Below, one piece after another: positions 51,366 through 61,045 of a DNA stretch of 64,000 bases; position 1 is the first letter of the stretch, and each line of letters begins with the position of its first letter. A model generated the notes under the pieces. That model ran no database searches. It saw nothing but the letters and a program-made list of their open reading frames with translations, and was not told the origin of the DNA. Source of the DNA: Rhodococcus jostii RHA1 (GTDB taxonomy: Bacteria; Actinomycetota; Actinomycetes; Mycobacteriales; Mycobacteriaceae); the NCBI RefSeq assembly GCF_000014565.1, contig NC_008269.1, forward strand, positions 806,001 through 870,000, given 5' to 3'. The translations under genes were made by a program, and so were the position numbers.

Positions 51366-52130
51366 CTACGCCAACTTCTCTTCGGCGTCCTCGAGTTCGT
51401 TGAGGTAGTTGTAGATGGTGAACCGGGTGACACCCAGGGCCGCGGCTGCAGACTCGGGCGCCTGTTTGACCAGGAAAAACCCACGACGATCCAACTCTGC
51501 AACCACCTGCACCTTGTGCTCTTTCTTCATCTTCGCCACAGGGACCCCCACCGCGCCGATCGCTGCGTCGAGCATCCGGGTGCTGAGTTCCTCCACACTG
51601 TGTGGGAAGTACTCACTGGACCGACTCCCAGTGTCGGCTGACCCACGGCCCGGTGGAAGCGACGACGCCGCGGACGGGCCGGGCGACATCATCAACCCAT
51701 CGTGACCGAGTACGAAGCGATCCATCGCGGTGCGGAGGGAGACCCAAGCGGACACATCGGAGTTCAAACACAGCGCTGCGGCCGGTCGAACATTCTTATC
51801 TGTGTAGATGATGGTGGTGCTCTGCAGGATTCGCCCATCGGGCAGCTCCGACCGATACCCGATCTCATGATGAAACTCACCTGCAGCGATTCGCTCCAAC
51901 AGTTTGTCCGTCGGCGGATCTCCGATCTGCCGACCGGTAACCACACCGGCGATCGCCCGCACGGTGTTGGGAATGCGCTGCAGGTCGTGGAGGACCACTT
52001 CGGTGGGTTGGGGAACGGCGGCCTGCAACGGTGCAACGAGCAGTTCGAGAACCTGATTGATCGACTCGGCATCCATCCCATGCAGTGCCGCGGGTGCAAG
52101 CTTGATCAGGCCAGTGGCCGTCGGGTGCAT
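51366..52130 (-). CDS. YheO-like transcriptional regulator (PAS_6 + HTH_22, DauR type)
   Basis: A 254-residue protein with an N-terminal YheO-like PAS domain (LLVAPLQAAVPQPTEVVLHD near residue 30-50, then GYRSELPDGRILQSTTIIY) and a C-terminal helix-turn-helix (VVAELDRRGFFLVKQAPESA, then AAALGVTRFTIYNYLNEL near residue 225-245). Members such as DauR repress D-arginine or other amino-acid catabolism. It is convergent with RidA and probably controls RidA or the permease, although 260 bases lie between them. Confidence 0.85.
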   Translation of the reverse strand: MHPTATGLIKLAPAALHGMDAESINQVLELLVAPLQAAVPQPTEVVLHDLQRIPNTVRAIAGVVTGRQIGDPPTDKLLERIAAGEFHHEIGYRSELPDGRILQSTTIIYTDKNVRPAAALCLNSDVSAWVSLRTAMDRFVLGHDGLMMSPGPSAASSLPPGRGSADTGSRSSEYFPHSVEELSTRMLDAAIGAVGVPVAKMKKEHKVQVVAELDRRGFFLVKQAPESAAAALGVTRFTIYNYLNELEDAEEKLA

Positions 52131-52460
52131 CGGGGTCCTCCCATACCTTCATCAGGATCCGAGGCGGTCGTCACATCGAATCTGTCACTACTTTAACGTC
52201 TTGTGTAACCGGATCCGCACCTCGCCAAGGAAATCTAACAAAATTGAGAAGATTCCCCGAGTGTTTTAAGTTCTAGTTGCCTCAAGCGGGGCTGGTAAGC
52301 GGGGAAGCCCGTTGCCAAGCTGCACAGGCACACCATCCCAATCGTCCACGCCGAGCCGAATAGGTGCCCCGAAAATGCAGTCTTAACCGCCCCGGATCGT
52401 CCACGTAACCAACCAGGTGACGGTGACGATCACGTCCGAGCCCTGGCAGCCCAGTCCGGA

Positions 52461-52952
52461 GTGAGCGTCGAGGTCATTCCCTGCGAGACCGCCGCCCACC
52501 TCATTGCCCGATGCCCGCATGCCGACGCCCTCATTGTGTGGGTGCAGCCTGTCACCGCCGACGTGCTCGCTGCGCTCCCACATCTCAAGGTGATCAGCCG
52601 ACTGGGAACCGGTGTCGACAGCATCGACGTTCCAGCGGCGAACAGGCACGGTGTGGTCGTGACCAACGTGCCGGACGCCAACTCCGAAGAGGTAGCTACG
52701 CACACAATGGGGCTGGCACTGGCCGCCCATCGTCGTCTGCCCTCGTTCGACAAATCCGTCCGCCAGGGGCAATGGCACTCCGCCCCGATTCATGGGGAAA
52801 TAAGACGACCCAGCGAGCAAACCTTCGGAGTAATCGGCTACGGGAAAATCGGATCCCGAGTTGCCAAACTATTCGATCAACGATGCACTGACCTCCGCAT
52901 ACACCGATGCCCTATCTGTACTGACTGGCCAGTCACCTCGGCACGCGGTTAA
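52461..52952 (+). pseudogene. D-2-hydroxyacid dehydrogenase fragment, 3'-truncated
   Basis: The 163-codon frame covers the first half of a phosphoglycerate-dehydrogenase-like protein: ADALIVWVQPVTADVLAALP, VISRLGTGVDSIDVPAANRH, and the start of the nucleotide motif FGVIGYGKIGSRVAKLF near residue 121-137. After that it runs into unrelated sequence, and the second half with the catalytic Arg, Glu and His is missing. The N-terminus is probably also short: coding-like residues continue upstream of the GTG. Intact members are about 320 residues. The truncation lies 0.5 kb before an IS21 remnant. Confidence 0.75.
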
Positions 52953-53501
52953 CCCCGGCTAACGGATTGCCCTACAGACCAGACGAGACGGGTGGTGTTG
53001 CTTCGACTCCCTCGATCGTGAACGACAGGGCCCCTATTTCCAGACGCTTGCCGTCTCACACACGTACCTACGTGGGGGAATGTCTGACAACCTCTCCGCA
53101 GGCTGACACCGCCGGTCCGAAGGCCGGAATGCTGAACGCAGCGTTCAAGGTGGGCGTATTCAAGTACATCGTCCCGAAACCGCTGTGCAGCAGGTGTATC
53201 GCGCACACTCTTTGTCGCGCAACCCGAGCGGATCGCACAGCGAGAGGAGGAATATCGTAGGGCGGGCGAGCTTCGTCCTTCAACGGAGAACTGTAGCGAT
53301 AACGCAACGTACCTATACGTCGATGGCGTGGGACTGGGAGCCCGACCACCGGCGCGGGCTGCACCTGACGGGGCTCAGCGAAATTCCCCGTTTGTGCTCG
53401 GCGAAATCCCGACCTGTGAGTGCTGATTACTGCAGCGGCTGTCGGATCGCTGGAGGTTTGCTTTGCGGAGATTCTCGGATCGGGCGTGGGTCTCGGAGGG
53501 C
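52953..53501. other. Non-coding region with a repeated IS21-end-like motif
   Basis: About 550 bases with no recognisable gene. Two related direct repeats, GGCTCAGCGAAATTCCCCG near 53372 and GCTCGGCGAAATCCCGACC near 53396, resemble the multiple terminal repeats of IS21-family elements. They lie about 90 bases beyond the IstA remnant's C-terminal end, where an end would be expected after loss of istB. Confidence 0.4.
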
Positions 53502-54060
53502 CTAGGAGTCGCCGTCGGGGTTGAGCACCACCGACCGGTGCAGCAGCACCAGGGTCACGGTGACCTGCGCGGATGCCAGCTCCGGCGGCACTGAGTACCG
53601 TTGCCGCGATAGGACACCAGCGCCTGCCGGGACGCGATGCGGGTTTCGCTGAGAATCACCGGATACGGCGTCGTCGGCGGGGCCGTCAACTGCTAGCTCG
53701 CAGCCACGGGCTTGTTCGACGGTCTCATGGTCGGGGAGCGTGCGCCACCGTCGCTCGGCGACAATGTGATCGTCTCTCTCCGTCAACCTGTTTCGGTTCC
53801 CGGACCGGGTCGGCCAGAGCGCGACCGGACGCCATAGTGTTTGGCGACGCCAGCGAAGCTGGCCGTGATCCGGCCGGAGTCGGGGTGGCAGACGGTCGCC
53901 ATCCGATCGAACCCCACGTCCTGGTGAGTCCGCCTAGCCGGCGGCTGACCCGGTCGAGGCCGTCGACCAGGTACTGCTGGGTCATCGCGGGCGCCAGGCC
54001 ACGCCACAGATTGTTCTCGGTATCGCCAGGCGCTTTTGGGCGCCGGCGTGGTCGGCGGTC
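53502..54060 (-). pseudogene. IS21-family transposase IstA, frameshifted C-terminal remnant
   Basis: Minus-strand frames read, in order from 54060: TQQYLVDGLDRVSRRLGGLT, DRMATVCHPDSGRITASFAG, then VAKHYGV, WRTLPDHETVEQA, and RYSVPPELASAQVTVTL. These match consecutive parts of actinobacterial IS21 IstA (RMATVxHPxxGRxTASFAxVAKHYGV; RWWRTLPDxxTVEQAQ; NRYSVPPxLxxxxVTVT). Breaks occur in at least two places, and the catalytic N-terminal half and IstB are missing. It is dead. Confidence 0.7.
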
Positions 54061-54164
54061 CCTAGAATGGGGTAGGCGCACTGCGAGGAGGCCCTCATGG
54101 GCAGGTGTTGGTGGGCGCGGGCACGCCGCATCGACGAACCAGGCGACGTGCGCTGAGGCTTGCC

Positions 54165-57100
54165 ATGCCGGACGACGACACCGAGAGCACGCAACGACAG
54201 GTCGACGCAGACGTCGTCGCGGAGTTGGCGGCTGAAGGTTTCGAGGACGCGTGCATCGCCGGCCGCGGCGGTTTCGGCATCGTGTACCGGTGCCGGCAAC
54301 CCGCCCTCGACCGGGTGGTTGCCGTCAAAGTCCTGAGCCCGGACCCGGACCACATGGATCGGGCACGTTTCCTGCGCGAGCAACAGGCGATGGGGCGACT
54401 GTCCGGACACCCGAACATCGTCCATGTGCTGCAAGCCGGTATCACTTACACCGGTCGCCCCTACATTGTGATGCCGTTTCATCGCCGTGATTCCCTCGAC
54501 TCCTGGATCACCAAGCACGGCGCGTTGAGGGCGGCCGAGGCACTGGCCGTCGGTGTCAAACTCGCCGGTGCTCTGGAAACCGCGCACCGCGCGGGAGTGC
54601 TGCACCGCGACATCAAACCGGGCAACATCCTGTTGACCGAGTACGGCGAGCCGCAGCTGACCGACTTCGGCATCGCCCGCATCACCGGAGGCGAGGAGAC
54701 CACCCGGGGACTGGTGGCCGGGTCACCCGCCTACACCGCCCCGGAACTGCTCAGCGGCTCCGACGCCTCGGTGGTCACGGATGTCTACGGGCTCGGCGCG
54801 ACACTGTTTACCGCGCTGGCGGGCCGGCCCGCGTTTGCCCGGCGCCGGGGGGAGCAGGTCTTCGCCCAGTTGCTGCGCATCGGAACGGAGCCGCTGCCCG
54901 ATCTGCGGGACATAGGAGTGCCCGAGGCGGTGTGCACGGTGATCGAGTCGGCCATGGCCCGGGACCCAGCGGAGCGCCCCGCCACTGCTGCGGACCTGGG
55001 CGGCGCGCTGCGACGGGCGGGCGAACACATCGGTCTGGCACTGGGGGACATCCCGCTTCCGATCGTCGATGAGGAAGACCGCCCCTTCCGGCCCTCGGAT
55101 GAGGTCGAGGTCGGCGTGTCCGAATACCTGCGATATCGACGGGGCAGCGGGACCCGGCTTGATCGCCCTCCGCCACCGAGTGCGTCCACCAAGTATCGTC
55201 CACCGGTCACACCTGGAGTGACGGTGGCGCGTACGCAGCTGCTCGAGCGCCTGCGCCGCAGCGGTCGCCCGCGTCTGGTGCTCATTCATGCACCCGCGGG
55301 ATTCGGGAAAAGCACGCTGGCCGCCCAACGCCTCGCGGCCCTGCGGGGAGAAGGTGTGGCGACCGCGTGGCTGACGATAGACAACGACGACAACACCCTC
55401 ATCTGGTTTCTCACCCACCTGATCGAGTCCATTGCGGTGGCACAACCAGCTTTCGGCCGAGAGCTGGTTCGTGAACTCGAAGTCCACGGCGCGGACCGCG
55501 AACGGTATGTGCTCACCTCGTTGATCGACCAGCTTCATTCCTCCGACCACCACGTCGCCCTGGTCATCGACGACTGGCACCGCGTGAGCAACGAGGACAC
55601 GCGGTCGGCGCTGGCGTTCCTGCTCGAGCACGGCTGCCACCATCTGCATCTGATCGTCACCAGCCGCACCCGCCTCGGTCTGCCGCTCAGCAGAATGAGC
55701 GTGCGCAACGAACTCATCGAAATAGATTCCTCCGCATTGCGTTTCGACGTCCGGGAGTCGACCCAGTTGTTGATCGACCGCTCCGGCCTCCACCTGGACG
55801 CACCCGACATCGTCGAGCTGGAACAGTCGACGGACGGATGGGCGGCGGCACTGCAACTGGTCTCACTGGCGTTGCGTGATCACCCGCACCCCCGCGAGCT
55901 GATCGAGCATCTGTCCGGAGGGAATCGGGCCATCGGCGAGTATCTGGCCGAGAACGTCCTCGGCAACCTCGATCGAAGCACCCTCGATTTCCTCCTCGCC
56001 ACCTCGATCACCGAGAAGATCTGCGGCAGCTTGGCACGCGCGCTCACCGACAACCGGGAAGGCCAAGCGACGCTCGAGGACATCGAGTCCCGCGATCTGT
56101 TCCTGCGACGGCTCGACGAGGAGGGGAGATGGTTCCGCTACCACCATCTGTTCGCCGAGTTCCTCCAGCACCGCCTCGAGCGTGACGATCCCGACCGGAT
56201 TGTCGAGCTTCATCGGCGAGCAGGTCGGTGGTTCGCGGACCGGCACCTCCTCAGCCAGGCGGTCGACCACTACATCCTCGCCGGTGAGCAAGACGACGCC
56301 GTGACGCTCGTCGAGGACGCCGCGATGGAGTTACTCGAGCAGTCGCAGATGGGAACGCTTCTCGGCCTCGCCGCGAAACTGCCGGCGAAAGGGACTACCG
56401 ACCGGCCCCGCTTGCACATCGCACTCGCGTGGGCGCACGCAATACTGCATCACCCGCGCGACGCCGAACAAAATCTTTCCGCCGCGGAAACAGCACTCGA
56501 CAACGCAGTCGACGATCGCGCGGCAGCGGACATGCGCGCCGAGGCCACTTTTATTCTGGCCCCGATCAACGTCTTCGACGACAAGATCGATGGACTCGAT
56601 GAGGCCGTCGAGGGATGCATGGCCCGGGCGGACACACTGCGACCATGGGTCATGTGCGGGGCCGCCGACGTCGCGTCCTTCCGCGCTATCTACCGCTTCG
56701 ATTTCGACGAAGCCCGCCGATGGCAAACATGGGCGCTGCCCTTCCACCAACGTTCCACCGGGCCCTTCAGCGTGTTGTACGGATATTGCATGGCCGGGAT
56801 CGCCGCACGCGAACAACTCGACCTGCCGGCGGCTGAGGCCAGTTTCCGGCACGCCATGGCACTGGCCGAGGCCGACGATGGTCTCGGCTACGGCGCCCGG
56901 CTCACCGCTGCCCTGCTCGGCGACCTGTTGTACGAACAGGGGCACCTCGCCGACGCCGACCACCTCCTCGACCGCAGCCACACCTTGGGCGCCGAGGGCG
57001 GCACCGTCGACTTCCTGCTCGCCACCTACGGAACGGGTGCCCGACTGAAGCGCCTCCTCGGACAGAACGATGCGGCGAAGGCGCGTCTCGACGAGGGAGC

Positions 57101-57635
57101 CCGGCTGGCGCAGCAACTGCGCTTGCCCCGATTGGCAGCGCGAGTCACCAACGAACGAGTCCGAACCGGAATCGGACACGCCGCGCCCGGAGCCCCGGTT
57201 ATCGACCGCGAGAGCCGACAACTACCCGCCCGGAACAACGGAATCGCCGTCGTCACATTCGAATTGGAAGAGGACTCGGCGATCCGCGCAGCACTGACCG
57301 CCCGCGATCAGGACCTCGAGCCCGTCTACGAACGGGCACACGCCCTCGTCGAGTCGATCGAGCGACGGGTCCGCCCCCGGGCGTTCCTCAACGCCGCCCT
57401 GCTGCAGGTGGAAGTGTCGGCCACCATGGGACAGCAAGACGCCGCATTGACGGAGCTGCTGCCACTCGCCGAGCAATGCGCTCGACTCGGGCTGATACGA
57501 CCGGTGCTCGATGCCGGACCCGCGGTGAACAGGTTGGCACGACATCTCCGCACACATCTCCATGAGCGCGCCGACGCCGCCGCGTCCATCGTCTTGAACC
57601 AGTATCTCGCCGACTTGGAGAAGCAGACGATCTGA
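54165..57635 (+). CDS. pknK: PknK-like Ser/Thr kinase fused to a MalT-type ATPase and helical repeats
   Basis: The 1156-residue protein starts with a complete Ser/Thr kinase domain (GRGGFGIVYRC near residue 32, HRDIKPGNILL near 147, DFGIARITGG, TAPELL). A linker follows, then a MalT-like STAND ATPase (Walker A APAGFGKSTLAAQRL near 378, Walker B HVALVIDDWHRV near 464). The rest is tetratricopeptide-type helical repeats (for example ALAWAHAILHHPRDAEQNLS near 760). The C-terminus lacks a LuxR domain. This matches M. tuberculosis PknK, which regulates transcription factors by phosphorylation. The ATG at 54165 was chosen for its distance to the kinase domain. The first 300 residues closely resemble the kinase-LuxR protein at 14817-18071. 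Regulated partner unknown. Confidence 0.88.
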   Translation: MPDDDTESTQRQVDADVVAELAAEGFEDACIAGRGGFGIVYRCRQPALDRVVAVKVLSPDPDHMDRARFLREQQAMGRLSGHPNIVHVLQAGITYTGRPYIVMPFHRRDSLDSWITKHGALRAAEALAVGVKLAGALETAHRAGVLHRDIKPGNILLTEYGEPQLTDFGIARITGGEETTRGLVAGSPAYTAPELLSGSDASVVTDVYGLGATLFTALAGRPAFARRRGEQVFAQLLRIGTEPLPDLRDIGVPEAVCTVIESAMARDPAERPATAADLGGALRRAGEHIGLALGDIPLPIVDEEDRPFRPSDEVEVGVSEYLRYRRGSGTRLDRPPPPSASTKYRPPVTPGVTVARTQLLERLRRSGRPRLVLIHAPAGFGKSTLAAQRLAALRGEGVATAWLTIDNDDNTLIWFLTHLIESIAVAQPAFGRELVRELEVHGADRERYVLTSLIDQLHSSDHHVALVIDDWHRVSNEDTRSALAFLLEHGCHHLHLIVTSRTRLGLPLSRMSVRNELIEIDSSALRFDVRESTQLLIDRSGLHLDAPDIVELEQSTDGWAAALQLVSLALRDHPHPRELIEHLSGGNRAIGEYLAENVLGNLDRSTLDFLLATSITEKICGSLARALTDNREGQATLEDIESRDLFLRRLDEEGRWFRYHHLFAEFLQHRLERDDPDRIVELHRRAGRWFADRHLLSQAVDHYILAGEQDDAVTLVEDAAMELLEQSQMGTLLGLAAKLPAKGTTDRPRLHIALAWAHAILHHPRDAEQNLSAAETALDNAVDDRAAADMRAEATFILAPINVFDDKIDGLDEAVEGCMARADTLRPWVMCGAADVASFRAIYRFDFDEARRWQTWALPFHQRSTGPFSVLYGYCMAGIAAREQLDLPAAEASFRHAMALAEADDGLGYGARLTAALLGDLLYEQGHLADADHLLDRSHTLGAEGGTVDFLLATYGTGARLKRLLGQNDAAKARLDEGARLAQQLRLPRLAARVTNERVRTGIGHAAPGAPVIDRESRQLPARNNGIAVVTFELEEDSAIRAALTARDQDLEPVYERAHALVESIERRVRPRAFLNAALLQVEVSATMGQQDAALTELLPLAEQCARLGLIRPVLDAGPAVNRLARHLRTHLHERADAAASIVLNQYLADLEKQTI

Positions 57636-57874
57636 CCATTGCCCGCGCCCGATGATTTTGATTATGGTACTTCATCGTGGGTAAGTCATTAACTCCTAAT
57701 GATTTACGTTCGTGGAGGGGCTGATTGCCCCAAGTCTGTGCCCGGCGTCGCACGCGACGTCGTCAGGTGATTTTTGTAGCTATGTGCTCCGGAATGGCCA
57801 CGGTCATGCGGACACCGGCAGATAATTTGGTGACTGCGAATAGAAACTTGAGCATTCACCGCCGTTGAATCCAC

Positions 57875-57922
57875 GCGGGATGATCTGACCAAAGGCTCGG
57901 ATTATCCCGCCTCGGGTGGGAC
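57875..57922. repeat. Second copy of the 49-base terminator-like element
   Basis: The segment resembles 21874-21922 at about 40 of 48 positions and keeps an imperfect hairpin (GCGGGATGATCTG with CGGATTATCCCGC). It lies between the kinase gene and an IS5 remnant, where it could stop transcription from either side. Because similarity continues past the hairpin (CGGGTGGGAC), it looks like a shared mobile or duplicated element rather than a chance terminator. Confidence 0.55.
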
Positions 57923-57923
57923 C

Positions 57924-58586
57924 TCAAAAGGTTAGAATCTGCACCGGCTGCGAGTCCTCCATAACGAGAGAAATTCTCGAGGGCATGTCCGACAAATTTT
58001 GGGTCCAGGCGATGACGGCGTTGAGGACCACTGCGGCTCGGTAGACGATGGCGAGTTCGTCGTAGCGCGTGGCCAGTCCTCGCGATTGCTTCAGATAGCA
58101 GAACCGGCGTTCGACGACGTTGCGACCCCGGTAGTCATCACGATCGAATGCTGGCGGGCGGCCGCCGCGTGAACCCCGCCGGCGCCGATGGCCGGCCGGA
58201 TCGTCCGGTTTCGCGTTCACCGCCCCGATTCCGCGGCGGCGCAGTAGGTCGCGGTGGACTCGTGAGGAGTACGCCTTTCTCGCCCCGGACTCGATCCGGG
58301 CGGGTGTGGGGCGCCCACCACCGGCAGTCGGTACCTGCAGGTGTGCGAGGAGGTACGGAAAAGCGGGTGAATCGCCCGACTGCCCCGGCGCCACCAGCGG
58401 TAACCCGTGACCGTCGACGAGCTGATGGATCTTCGTCGACAGGCCACCGCGGGAGCGGCCTACGGTGTGGTCAGGCGGCTCAAGGTGTGGATTCGTGCAA
58501 TTCAATCCAGTCCCTGTGTGGCGGGTGATGTTCGTTGCGTGCTGATGGGCGCGAGCGATGGTCGAGTCCACGGCTAGAGGTGTGGC
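57924..58586 (-). pseudogene. IS5-family transposase, N-terminal part missing
   Basis: The minus-strand frame contains LAVDSTIARAHQHA, GRSRGGLSTKIHQLVDGHGL, then PLVAPGQSGDS, the run ARKAYSSRVHRDLLRRRGIG, NVVERRFCYLKQSRGLATRY and DELAIVYRAAVVLNAVIAW. These are the catalytic D, the second D and the C-terminal Y/E (R)-E-R-x-F block of IS5 (IS427/ISL2-like) transposases. The N-terminal half (helix-turn-helix, Orf A equivalent) is absent and the frame runs into unrelated DNA at about 58590. It is probably inactive. The boundary lies next to the hypothetical gene at 58625. Confidence 0.7.
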
Positions 58587-58624
58587 AGATACTGGACGAC
58601 TGGATTGATCGGTGGCACGGACCG

Positions 58625-59107
58625 CTAGTGTGCCACCGTGACTTCCGGTTCGTCGGATGCAAGCCGCACACATGCGGATTCCCACCCGTCGGGCGCCCAA
58701 CCGGGCACATGATCGACCACGCAGTAACCGTGGCTCCGCAAGTCGTCGGCGACCGCGTTCCATAGCTCGGACACATCGGTTGTCGCGTCGACCGACACGA
58801 CCGCACCGTCCGCGATACCGACCGCCGCGATGTCGTACAACAAACTTGCGAGCGACCGGACTCCGGTGGGTATACGAAGACAGTTCTCACTTGCCTCGAG
58901 CGATGCCCGTGTATCGATGTGGAGCAGCGTGCTGTGCGGAATCGTGGCGTACGCGTTGTCGATTTCGCGCGACATCGTCTGCGCCTGACGCAGATCCGCA
59001 GCGGAAAGGGTGACCAACTCACGTTCGGACGGTCCGCTTCGGCGGAGACCCCAGGCATCCACGCCCATGTAGAGGGTGATCACTCGTTCGTCGCATGCAT
59101 TCATCAT
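58625..59107 (-). CDS. Hypothetical protein, about 160 residues
   Basis: I do not recognise this soluble protein. The sequence is protein-like throughout: CDERVITLYMGVDAWGLRR near the start, then SAADLRQAQTMSREIDNAYA, RIPTGVRSLASLLYDIAAVG, and GYCVVDHVPGWAPDGWESAC near the end. Two start ATGs lie next to each other (59107 and 59104). The stop is near the edge of the IS5 remnant, so the natural C-terminus may be changed. Confidence 0.5.
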   Translation of the reverse strand: MMNACDERVITLYMGVDAWGLRRSGPSERELVTLSAADLRQAQTMSREIDNAYATIPHSTLLHIDTRASLEASENCLRIPTGVRSLASLLYDIAAVGIADGAVVSVDATTDVSELWNAVADDLRSHGYCVVDHVPGWAPDGWESACVRLASDEPEVTVAH

Positions 59108-59442
59108 CGATCTCATTTCGGGTTGGCTACGCGTGGAACGCGTTACTCTGCGCGAGTGCGGGTCCACTCCCGAATAGCGACCGCGGGGATAGAGGAGTGG
59201 ACTCGGCGTCCGCGGTGGAACCGAGGTGCCGCATCAGACTCACGACGTCAGGTGGTCGTCGCCCAGGTGGGCGGTCTCGATCTCGCGCTAGTTCGACGCT
59301 TTGATGATCAGGAGTCCCCATGGGGATTGGCTAGGCAATACCCCGCGGATCCCGCCGCCTCGACTGGCGTACGGGCGGGCGCCGAGATCGACCAACTTGG
59401 TTTGTATTGGTAGGTACTTCTATTTCGTCTCCACGTCAGCAT
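59108..59442. other. Intergenic region, no gene supported
   Basis: About 335 bases between the hypothetical gene and the inverted repeat. Short frames only, none with recognisable content. Confidence 0.35.
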
Positions 59443-59517
59443 GAGAACGCGGGTCATCTTCGAATTTGCTGATGTTGATGAGGGATCATCAGGCATCGAA
59501 GGAAGACCTGCGTTCTC
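59443..59517. repeat. Long imperfect inverted repeat (21-22-base arms)
   Basis: GAGAACGCGGGTCATCTTCG(A) at 59443-59463 is the inverted complement of 59496-59517 at 19 positions, with a 32-base spacer. It lies about 50 bases beyond the stop of the persulfide-dioxygenase gene (minus strand), so it could be a transcription terminator. The arm length is also typical of a small mobile element's ends. A 28-codon frame (MRTRVIFEFADVDEG...) fills it but looks accidental. Confidence 0.5.
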
Positions 59518-59568
59518 ACGCGCGTAGGTGATTAGGCCGCAGATCTCAGCGTGCGGTACGGGGGAATT

Positions 59569-60972
59569 TCAGCGAGCGCCGTCACAGACGGGCGTTTCGG
59601 TTTCCTGCCAGGCGTTGTAACCGCCGAGGAGGTCAGTTGTCCCCTCGTACCCATTCGCACGGAGAAGGCTTGCGGCCACGCTCGAGCGCCAACCGCTTCG
59701 GCAATGCACGACCAAGGGTCGACCCTGGGGAAGCGTGTTGTGGCGCTTCGCAAGCTCGGGCAGCGGAATATGAAGCGACCCTGCGATATAGCCGGAGTCG
59801 CGTTCTCCTTGGTTTCTTACGTCCAGGAGGGTGATTCTGCCATCTTGCAGTGCTGTGGCAAGTTCTGCAACAGTGAGCCGCTCGGTCTGTTCGAGCAATC
59901 CGATGAGTGGTGAGGGAAAGGGAGTGACGCGGTCGGTCGTGAGGGTATTGAAGTATCCCTGCACGTTGTCATACCCAATTCGTGCGAGTCGCATCGCGGC
60001 TTCGGCCTCGTCGCCGGGTCGTGTGACCAAAATAATCGGTTCGTCAACATGGGTGACCATTCCGCAGGTCTCCGCGAAACGTCCTTCGAGGCCCACATTG
60101 ACGGCGCCCTGTAAATGCGCGGCTGCGAATTCTTCGGGGCTACGCGTATCGATCACCCTCGTCCCATCCTGTACACCCCTGACCATCTGTTCGGCCGAGA
60201 GTTCCCGTAGTTGACGGGAGCGGTCGTAGACGGCACGGTTGCGTCGGTTGAGATCGGCGTCAGTGGAGAAGTACTGTGGAATCGCGGGCTGGCCGGTGGT
60301 GACAAGGTCGACAAAATCCGCTTCTGCCATCGGCTGCACTGACGGGTTCGTGAGCCGCTGCTGGCCGATTGTCGAGACCAGGTCGGTAGACATGTTCTTT
60401 CCACAGGAAGAGCCTGCTCCGTGTGCAGGCATTACTTGCACATGGTCCGGGAGCGCCAGCAGGGTGTGATGAATTGTCTTGTACATCGCGCGTGCGAGGT
60501 CTGTGTTCGTGCCGGTCCCGAGGTTTGCGAGGTCAGGTCGGCCCACGTCGCCTATGAAGAGTGAGTCACCGGTCAGGACCGCTGTCGGTTCGGTGTCAGC
60601 ACCGTCTCGGAGGAGGAGGCTGATCGATTCCCAGGTGTGTCCCGGTGTCGTCAAGATCTCGATATCGACGTTTCCCAGCGAGATGTGTTCGCCGTGCTGC
60701 AATCGGCGGATGGGATAGTCGGTGTCTGCCGCCTCACCGAAACCGATCCATGCCCCGGTTGCGGCCACGAGTTCGAGGTGGCCTGAGACGAAGTCCGCGT
60801 GAAAGTGCGTGTTGATTACTCCTTCGATGCGCAGGCCGCGGCGTTCGGCTTCGTCGATGTAGTCCGTAACATCACGCCGAGGATCGACGACGATCGCGCG
60901 TTTCGTCTGTTCATCACCTATGAGGTACGAGGCGTGAGAAAGGCATTCGAGGTAGTACTGCTCGAGAATCAT
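59569..60972 (-). CDS. Metallo-beta-lactamase-fold persulfide dioxygenase fused to two rhodanese domains
   Basis: The 467-residue protein has an N-terminal ETHE1-like metallo-hydrolase domain (NTHFHADFVSGHLELVAATG near residue 54-73, TTPGHTWESISLLL near 108-121, a metal Asp in LTGDSLFIGDVGRPDLA, and PAHGAGSSCGKNM). It would oxidise glutathione- or low-molecular-thiol persulfide to sulfite. Two rhodanese domains follow. The first (about 255-345) has no active cysteine (ILVTRPGDEAEAA); the second (about 370-460) has it in VVHCRSGWRSSVAAS, so it can transfer sulfane sulfur. The operon partner TauE would export the sulfite. The ATG at 60972 fits the fold start. Confidence 0.9.
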   Translation of the reverse strand: MILEQYYLECLSHASYLIGDEQTKRAIVVDPRRDVTDYIDEAERRGLRIEGVINTHFHADFVSGHLELVAATGAWIGFGEAADTDYPIRRLQHGEHISLGNVDIEILTTPGHTWESISLLLRDGADTEPTAVLTGDSLFIGDVGRPDLANLGTGTNTDLARAMYKTIHHTLLALPDHVQVMPAHGAGSSCGKNMSTDLVSTIGQQRLTNPSVQPMAEADFVDLVTTGQPAIPQYFSTDADLNRRNRAVYDRSRQLRELSAEQMVRGVQDGTRVIDTRSPEEFAAAHLQGAVNVGLEGRFAETCGMVTHVDEPIILVTRPGDEAEAAMRLARIGYDNVQGYFNTLTTDRVTPFPSPLIGLLEQTERLTVAELATALQDGRITLLDVRNQGERDSGYIAGSLHIPLPELAKRHNTLPQGRPLVVHCRSGWRSSVAASLLRANGYEGTTDLLGGYNAWQETETPVCDGAR

Positions 60973-61045
60973 TGGGCTTCTCCATTTCTGAGGAACGTCG
61001 GGATGGGGTGCGTAGTCGATGCTGGCCGGTCGTGAAGGTATTTCA

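Noticed and set aside
53725..54605. Minus-strand frames opposite the start of the second kinase
   Set aside because: Beyond the IS21 pieces below 54060 they are antisense to the kinase and have no content.
59441..59527. 28-codon frame inside the inverted repeat (MRTRVIFEFADVDEG...)
   Set aside because: The frame is explained by the repeat arms; there is no ribosome-binding site.
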